From: an uncultured Muribaculaceae bacterium
GTDB taxonomy: Bacteria > Bacteroidota > Bacteroidia > Bacteroidales > Muribaculaceae
Reading direction: 5' to 3'
Assembly (NCBI GenBank): GCA_910577465.1
Contig: CAJTMM010000010.1
Span: 4,518 to 68,517 of the forward strand
Length of the DNA stretch: 64,000 bases
A program made the translations under genes and the position numbers. Below are positions 59,323-64,000 of the stretch, piece by piece (the stretch's first letter is position 1; every line of letters begins with the position of its first letter). The notes under the pieces are model-generated. The model was given only the letters and a program-made list of their open reading frames with translations. It was not told the DNA's origin and ran no database searches.

Positions 59323-60708
59323 TTATTTCATAAGAGCGCTTTCGATTTTGCTGACATCGATTTGCAGCTGCTTTTCCAAAGACAGGCGTTCTTCGATGTT
59401 TTTGCAGGCATAAAGAACCGTGGCGTGTGTGCGCGACAGGCGTGTGCCTATGGCAGTGAATGGCATCTTGGCATGTTTCTTCGCCATGTACATTACCATC
59501 TGTCGCGCATCGGAAATCTCACGTTTGCGTGATTTGGTGAATATTTGGTCGGGGTCAATCTGATAGTAGCTTGCCACCTCTTGGGTTATCATCTCAAAAT
59601 TGGTTTGCCGACGATTTATTTTCACTGCATTGGAGAGTACTTTGCGTGCCAAGTCTATGGATATGTCCACGTTGAGGACTGTGGCGTGAGCTATGAGCGA
59701 AACCACTATGCCTTCAAGTTCACGGATGCTTTCGGTTACGTTTTCCGCGATGTAGTCGAGTACTTCAGAGGGAAGTTCCACGCCGTCTTGTTCTGCCTTC
59801 TGGCTTAGCACGTTTTTGCGCAGGTCGTAGTCAGGGCGTTCGAGTTCGGCGGTCATACCCATGTTGAATCGGGATACTAACCGTTGCTCCATTCCTTCCA
59901 TTTTTGATGGTGCGCAATCGCTTGCAAGGATGAGTTGCTTTTGGTTGTGCATCAGGTGGTTGAATATATGAAAGAAGGTGTTTTGAGTACTCTGTTTGCC
60001 TATGAGGTCCTGTATGTCATCAATTATCAGTGTGTCAATGCTCTGATAGAAGTTGATGAAATCGTTGATTTTGCCATTGCGTACGGCAGTGGTGTATTGG
60101 CTCTCAAACAAACGGGCTGTGATGTAAAGGACGCGGCTACGCGGGTTACTCTCCTTTATTCGTATGCCAATTGCCTGGATGAGGTGGGTTTTGCCTACGC
60201 CCGGAGCACCAAATAAAAAGAGAGGATTGAAAGTCTTGCACTTCGGGTCGTTAGCAATGGCTTCGCCTATGGAGCGTGCCACGCGGTTGCTCATGCTGCC
60301 GCAATAATTCTCGAATGTATAATGAGGATTGAGCTGAGAGTCTATTTCCTGCGGTTCCTGTTGCTGGAAGGGGTTGGAAGTCGCTCCGGGCTTCGGGGCA
60401 ACAGCGGTGCTGGGCTTTGAGCTGCCCATGGTGACTCCTGTCGACGGTTCGTTGCTTATCTGATTGAAATGGTAGTATAGCTTGACGTCCGGGCCATATA
60501 CTTTGTGGAGTGTATGGCGCATGAGATTGAAGTAGCGTTCTTCGATTTGTTCTATAAAGAATTGCGACGGTACCATCAGTATCAGCTTTCCGTCGGAAAA
60601 GCTTACTGATGTCACCGGTCTAAACCAAGCGTCGAATTGTTCGGCGGGAATGTTGTCGCGAAATATTTCAAGACAACGTTCCCACATTTGGGAGTGTGGT
60701 TCCGTCAT
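59323..60708 (-). CDS. dnaA: Chromosomal replication initiator DnaA
   Basis: 461 aa from ATG 60708; a TTG at 60723 would add five residues (MNKTP), but the ATG gives the usual MTEPHSQMWERCLEIF start. Domain I (1-90) is followed by a low-complexity linker (about 95-120), then the AAA+ domain with Walker A FGAPGVGKTHLIQAIG near 165 and Walker B LIIDDIQDLIGK near 230. The C-terminal DNA-binding domain has FTAIGTRLSRTHATVLYACK. It binds oriC and opens it. dnaA and dnaN are not adjacent here, and no DnaA-box cluster is seen in the 60709-61060 gap. Confidence 0.96.
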   Translation of the reverse strand: MTEPHSQMWERCLEIFRDNIPAEQFDAWFRPVTSVSFSDGKLILMVPSQFFIEQIEERYFNLMRHTLHKVYGPDVKLYYHFNQISNEPSTGVTMGSSKPSTAVAPKPGATSNPFQQQEPQEIDSQLNPHYTFENYCGSMSNRVARSIGEAIANDPKCKTFNPLFLFGAPGVGKTHLIQAIGIRIKESNPRSRVLYITARLFESQYTTAVRNGKINDFINFYQSIDTLIIDDIQDLIGKQSTQNTFFHIFNHLMHNQKQLILASDCAPSKMEGMEQRLVSRFNMGMTAELERPDYDLRKNVLSQKAEQDGVELPSEVLDYIAENVTESIRELEGIVVSLIAHATVLNVDISIDLARKVLSNAVKINRRQTNFEMITQEVASYYQIDPDQIFTKSRKREISDARQMVMYMAKKHAKMPFTAIGTRLSRTHATVLYACKNIEERLSLEKQLQIDVSKIESALMK

Positions 60709-61060
60709 AGGAGTTTTATTCAAAAAATTCAGCTATACTTTTACAATACAAAATTCAGATTATTTTTTTTGAAAAACAAACGCCTTTTTATTTGGAAATA
60801 TTATCTAAAGTGCAGTGTGTTGTAGTTCAGAGGTTTACGAAAAGGCTGTTGGTGTGATTGAACAATCGCTTTAATATGTGCGTGTAATTGTGTGTGATAC
60901 AATTGAATATGTGGTATTGTTGTTTTGGGGATATAAAGTTTTGGTTTAAGGATTTGAGTGCTAAAAATGACCGATTTACCGCGGTTCCCAATGGGAATTC
61001 AAGTAAATCGGTCATGAATATATTATTTGTACTAATTCTAAATAAGATGTCGCTTCCCCT
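60709..61060. other. 352-base gap between dnaA and the MCE gene
   Basis: AT-rich, with no supported gene and no TTATCCACA-like boxes with fewer than two mismatches. It holds a terminator hairpin (60962-61015) for the MCE gene. A 62-codon minus-strand ORF begins inside that hairpin and is not considered real. The dnaA promoter must lie here, but no exact TAnnTTTG box is found on the minus strand. Confidence 0.5.
60962..61015 (-). terminator. Terminator of the MCE gene
   Basis: The outer stem is 60967-60979 with 61003-61015 (13 pairs) and the inner stem is near 60985-60998. The minus strand then reads TTTTT (60966-60962). It lies 46 bases after the stop at 61061. Confidence 0.8.
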
Positions 61061-61981
61061 TTAAAGAAGTTTGATGCTGATATAGCGTTTGGGATTCTTT
61101 TTAACATCGCGCAGCAATGAGTCCAGACTTGCAGAAGCATTGTTGAGATTGTCGTAAAGTTGCTTGTCGTTGACGAGCATACCGAGTGACGAATCATTGC
61201 TGTTGAGTTTTTTCATGATGTCATTGAGCGACTGTGAGGCGGCGTACACATTGTTGAGTGTAGATTCCAACGGCATATCCTTAAGTTGGGATGACACTGT
61301 GGTAAGGTCGGTGGTGACGGTGTTGAGATTGCCTGCTATTGTTTTTGCATCGGTCATCACGGAGGATGCATTGTTTGCTATAGCCGGCAACGAGTTCATG
61401 GCTCGTGAGAGTTGCGCACTGCTTTGCTCGAGATTGGTCATTATGCTCTCAAGACGCTGTACTGAATTGATGAGCGCCGGATCGGTGGCTATGGTGGTCA
61501 CTGCGGTGAGAAGGGAGTCTATTTTAGGTAAGATGGCTGTGATGCCGGGCATTATATCGCTACTTACGCTGCTCATCAAGCCTGTTGCGTTCTCGCCTAT
61601 GAGTTTGTCACCGACGTTGTGGTAATCACCGGCGGTGCTCATTTTGAGCTCTATGGATGCTGTTCCGAGGAGGTCTGTTGTCAATATCGCTTTAGTCCCC
61701 TGTGGTACGCGCAATTGCTTGTCAAGACTTAGCTCTACTTTTATGTGTCCGGGATGGTCGTAGTCATATTCGATTTCTCTAACGAGTCCCACTTTGTAGC
61801 CGTTGATTGTGACGGGTGCTGATTGGGCGAGTCCCGCAACATTTGTATAAGATGCATAATAGTAGTTAGTGGCATGGAACACATTGATTCCTTTAAGGTA
61901 GTCTATGCCGAAAAACAACACGAGCAGGGCTATTATAACGGAAAGTCCGATGGCAAATTCCTTTGTGTACTTCTTTTTCAT
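61061..61981 (-). CDS. MlaD/MCE family lipid-transport protein
   Basis: 306 aa. A basic N-terminus and one membrane helix (about 10-27, IGLSVIIALLVLFFGIDYL) are followed by a single MCE domain (about 38-115: YYASYTNVAGLAQSAPVTIN, GYKVGLVREIEYD and LLGTASIELKM). The C-terminal ~180 residues are helical and coiled-coil-like, with repeated Asn/Ser/Leu periods. MCE proteins form hexamers in the periplasm that carry phospholipids between membranes with an MlaEF-type ABC transporter, which is not in this window. It lies 41 bases downstream of the amidase gene on the same strand. Confidence 0.93.
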   Translation of the reverse strand: MKKKYTKEFAIGLSVIIALLVLFFGIDYLKGINVFHATNYYYASYTNVAGLAQSAPVTINGYKVGLVREIEYDYDHPGHIKVELSLDKQLRVPQGTKAILTTDLLGTASIELKMSTAGDYHNVGDKLIGENATGLMSSVSSDIMPGITAILPKIDSLLTAVTTIATDPALINSVQRLESIMTNLEQSSAQLSRAMNSLPAIANNASSVMTDAKTIAGNLNTVTTDLTTVSSQLKDMPLESTLNNVYAASQSLNDIMKKLNSNDSSLGMLVNDKQLYDNLNNASASLDSLLRDVKKNPKRYISIKLL

Positions 61982-62022
61982 ATCTATGATGGTTGTATAG
62001 TGTCGAGTTTGATTCTGTCTAA

Positions 62023-63162
62023 TTATCTAACACGTTTGTTGCCTTGCATTTTTATTATGAATGCGTCGGGAAACAGTTTTTTTATTTTTTTTAAGTCAGG
62101 CGTTGCGGCTTTGATGGAGTTGTATTCGCCGTAGGTATATTTATACATGGCACCATCCGTGTAATGTCCGATTGGTGACAAGCCTTTGAATTCTTTTGCA
62201 CCGTTGGCAAGTGGAGAGGATGATGTCAGTATCTGTATTTTGTATAATACCGGTTGGTTGGAATCGGAATCGTTGGGTTGTCGTTGGGGAAGGGTAGTAG
62301 GAGCGGTTTCCGGTGATGAGTCTGTGGGTTTGTGTGTGGCGTGAACGTTATTACCGGAGTCGACTGTAGAGAAGCCTTTTCTGTAAGTCTTTACTCCATT
62401 GCATATTGCTTGTGCCAATTTGCACTGACCATCCTTGGAGTTCAGGAATTTCTCTTGTGTGGGATTGCATATAAAGTCAAGTTCAACGAGCATGGCGGGC
62501 ATAGCTGTCTTGAACAATACCCAAAAATTGGCTTGACGTACACCCATATCTCGTCGACCGGCGGTACTTATCAATTCGTTTTGCACGGCTTGAGCCGCAT
62601 TGATGCTTTGTTGCATGTGCTTGTTCTGGCTCATTTCAAAGATTATGTATGATTCTGTGCTGTTGGGGTCGAATCCTTCGTATCGTGTAGTATAATCGGC
62701 TTCGAGTTTCATCACGGCGTTCTCGCGCATTGCCACTTCGAGGTTCTCCTGGCTGCGTTTGAATCCGAGGGTATATACGGCTGCTCCGGCTACTGTGTTT
62801 CTACGTTTTGATGATTTGTCGACTGAGTTGGTGTGTATTGAGATGAATAAGTCGCCATTGGCCTTGTTGGCAATATCAGCTCTACCTTGAAGAGGTACGA
62901 AAGTGTCATTGGACCGGGTGTAGACTACTTTTATATCTTTGCATTCTTTCTTCAGTAGTTCTCCAAGTTTTAGCGCTACTGCAAGGTTTACTGATTTCTC
63001 ATTTGTTATCCTGCCCGGCGCCCCGTGGTCGTGCCCACCGTGCCCCGGATCTATTACCACGGTAAAATCCTTGGCGCATAAAGGCCATGATGTTATGAAC
63101 ATGACCAATAACGTTAATATTGCAGTTTGCAGATGGTGCCAGGTTTTGAAGGCGGGTTTCAT
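62023..63162 (-). CDS. N-acetylmuramoyl-L-alanine amidase (Amidase_3)
   Basis: 379 aa from ATG 63162; the open frame extends upstream, but the -7 box at 63190-63183 fixes this start. A signal peptide runs to about residue 26 (SWPLCAKD). The catalytic domain has FTVVIDPGHGGHDHGAPGRI (zinc His), a later zinc His in LFISIHTNSVDKSSKRR and the catalytic Glu in MLVELDFICNP. A Pro/Thr-rich linker is followed by a SPOR-like end domain (VLYKIQILTSSSPL to the end). It cuts stem peptides from glycan strands, for daughter cell separation or turnover. It is upstream of the MCE gene. Confidence 0.94.
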   Translation of the reverse strand: MKPAFKTWHHLQTAILTLLVMFITSWPLCAKDFTVVIDPGHGGHDHGAPGRITNEKSVNLAVALKLGELLKKECKDIKVVYTRSNDTFVPLQGRADIANKANGDLFISIHTNSVDKSSKRRNTVAGAAVYTLGFKRSQENLEVAMRENAVMKLEADYTTRYEGFDPNSTESYIIFEMSQNKHMQQSINAAQAVQNELISTAGRRDMGVRQANFWVLFKTAMPAMLVELDFICNPTQEKFLNSKDGQCKLAQAICNGVKTYRKGFSTVDSGNNVHATHKPTDSSPETAPTTLPQRQPNDSDSNQPVLYKIQILTSSSPLANGAKEFKGLSPIGHYTDGAMYKYTYGEYNSIKAATPDLKKIKKLFPDAFIIKMQGNKRVR

Positions 63163-63182
63163 AATTGCATTATATAATGCTA

Positions 63183-63190
63183 CAAAGGTA
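63183..63190 (-). promoter_or_regulatory. -7 box of the amidase gene
   Basis: Minus strand TACCTTTG (63190-63183), 21 bases ahead of ATG 63162, a match to TAnnTTTG. It excludes the longer upstream open frame as coding. Confidence 0.52.
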
Positions 63191-63227
63191 CTAAAATATA
63201 AACAAATGTGTGAATTCATGCGAGGGA

Positions 63228-63261
63228 TTTGGTAAAAGATGGGCAATAATGACTACTTTTG
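63228..63261 (+). promoter_or_regulatory. Promoter of the GldB-like lipoprotein gene
   Basis: TTTG at 63228-63231, a 22-base spacer (slightly long), TACTTTTG at 63254-63261. The ATG at 63280 follows by about 19 bases. Confidence 0.5.
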
Positions 63262-63279
63262 GACTAAAAATAGCGCGAT

Positions 63280-64000
63280 ATGAAGAATGAAATATATGGT
63301 ATAGGTGTGTGCGTGTTGTCGATGTTTCTGTGCGTATCATGCGGATATGGTGAGCGTGATTCAGAACCGGCAGTAGTCATTGAACGAATGGATAGTGCCG
63401 CCGTATGCTATATGTCGGCAAGTCAGAAGACAAGAGACAGTCTGAACAATGCGTTTTCACCGGCACTCCCGTTGTTGGCGTCCATGTTCGGTGCCGGAAG
63501 TGTGGATTCTGCCATTGCGGTGTATGCTCGAACACCTGCGGTGGAGGTGTTTGCCCCTGATGTGGCTGCAAGAATGCCCGATATCACGGAATACGAAACG
63601 GCATTAGGGTATGTGCGTGCTATATTGGCGCAAAAACTGCCCGGATTGAAATTCCCGGCACATATTTATGGGATGGTAACCCCATTCCGACAATCGGTGG
63701 TGATGTCGGACAGCGTTTTGTTTTTGGGGCTAAACCATTATTTGGGAACTGATTATCCGGGTTATGCCGGGTTTGATGAATATGTATTGCGTGATAAGGT
63801 AAGTATGCGTATACCGATGGATGTAGCTGAAGCTATTGTGGCGTCGGCTTATCCGTATGAGTTTTCTGGTGATGGAGAAACGGTGCTGTCGCGGATGGTA
63901 TATGATGGTGCGATAGTGGCGGTTGTATTGGGGTGCGTGCCGGATAAGACATTGGCTGATGTGCTTGGGTGGGATGCCGAAGAGCTGAAGTGGGTGGAGG
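63280..64000 (+). CDS. GldB-like gliding motility lipoprotein, 5' part
   Basis: 240 codons are visible and the frame is open to the right edge. The N-terminus MKNEIYGIGVCVLSMFLCVS is followed directly by Cys-Gly: a lipoprotein signal (the lipobox would be CVSC at residues 18-21). The central part has SDSVLFLGLNHYLGTDYPGY and a later MRIPMDVAEAIVASAYPYEF, the pattern of the GldB family (SVLFxxLxxYLGxDYPxY). GldB is an outer membrane-linked lipoprotein needed for gliding in Flavobacterium; homologues are common in non-gliding Bacteroidetes, where the role is unclear. It is one of three possibly T9SS/gliding-related genes in the window. Confidence 0.78.
   Translation, partial: MKNEIYGIGVCVLSMFLCVSCGYGERDSEPAVVIERMDSAAVCYMSASQKTRDSLNNAFSPALPLLASMFGAGSVDSAIAVYARTPAVEVFAPDVAARMPDITEYETALGYVRAILAQKLPGLKFPAHIYGMVTPFRQSVVMSDSVLFLGLNHYLGTDYPGYAGFDEYVLRDKVSMRIPMDVAEAIVASAYPYEFSGDGETVLSRMVYDGAIVAVVLGCVPDKTLADVLGWDAEELKWVE

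Noticed and set aside
60827..61015. 62-codon minus-strand ORF between dnaA and the MCE gene
   Set aside because: It begins inside the MCE terminator hairpin and has no promoter or family match.
60709..61060. Possible oriC next to dnaA
   Set aside because: AT-rich, but no DnaA-box (TTATCCACA-like) cluster was found on either strand.

Overview
The window looks like a chromosome segment of a gut Bacteroidales, most likely a Muribaculaceae-type species. The main reasons are these: (i) many start regions carry the Bacteroidetes sigma factor signature, a -7 box TAnnTTTG, in several cases with a TTTG-like -33 box 19-21 bases upstream; (ii) the gene families are Bacteroidales ones, such as OMP_b-brl_3-type outer membrane barrels, DUF4835/PorD, a type B T9SS sorting domain, MalQ with N-terminal CBM20-like modules and DUF4250; (iii) the conserved Bacteroidetes gene string dnaN - exonuclease - coaBC - DUF4835 - recN - rlmB is present. 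The family-level assignment is inference.

Layout. 1-415: the 3' end of a GH16 glycosidase. 416-3584: a short accessory patch, visibly more AT-rich than its flanks, with a DUF234 ATPase, an XRE regulator behind a 19-bp inverted repeat that overlaps its own promoter, and a cysteine-rich CoiA-like (PD-(D/E)XK-like) protein. 3752-7051: tsaD, cinA and a membrane-tethered HTH regulator. 7203-9290: an outer membrane barrel. 9397-14345: a tightly coupled set of a 57-aa membrane protein, dxs, trkA and trkH. 14357-16492: a 7alpha-HSDH-like dehydrogenase and a tyrosine recombinase. 16575-20782 (minus): an ECF sigma factor, a transmembrane anti-sigma-like protein, an unrecognised secreted protein and an outer membrane barrel. 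21090-25461: tRNA-Ser, mltG, an AI-2E family permease and an MFS transporter.

25543-35427: catalase, a small barrel protein, GT2 and mtaB, an acyl-CoA ligase, tpx, a LolA/thioredoxin-like protein without a CXXC, an OmpA protein and tRNA-His. 35553-39557 (minus): lytic transglycosylase, uvrA and DUF4250. 39611-50694 (minus): a T9SS type B cargo protein, an ion channel with an odd filter, then the replication/repair/CoA block rlmB, recN, DUF4835/PorD, coaBC, exonuclease, dnaN and PBP1A. 50912-56344: CBM20-MalQ and class II ribonucleotide reductase. 56615-59214: nitroreductase, a Crp-like regulator and an acyltransferase. 59323-64000: dnaA, an MCE protein, a cell-wall amidase and the start of a GldB-like lipoprotein.

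Most of the window is core housekeeping. The most interesting parts are the XRE/CoiA-like pair with its operator, the channel with filter TTCGSSI, the small membrane ORF coupled to dxs-trkAH, the sigma/anti-sigma/secreted protein/barrel cassette, and the scattered T9SS-linked genes (cargo, PorD-like, GldB-like). No CRISPR array, insertion sequence, prophage or origin of replication was found.
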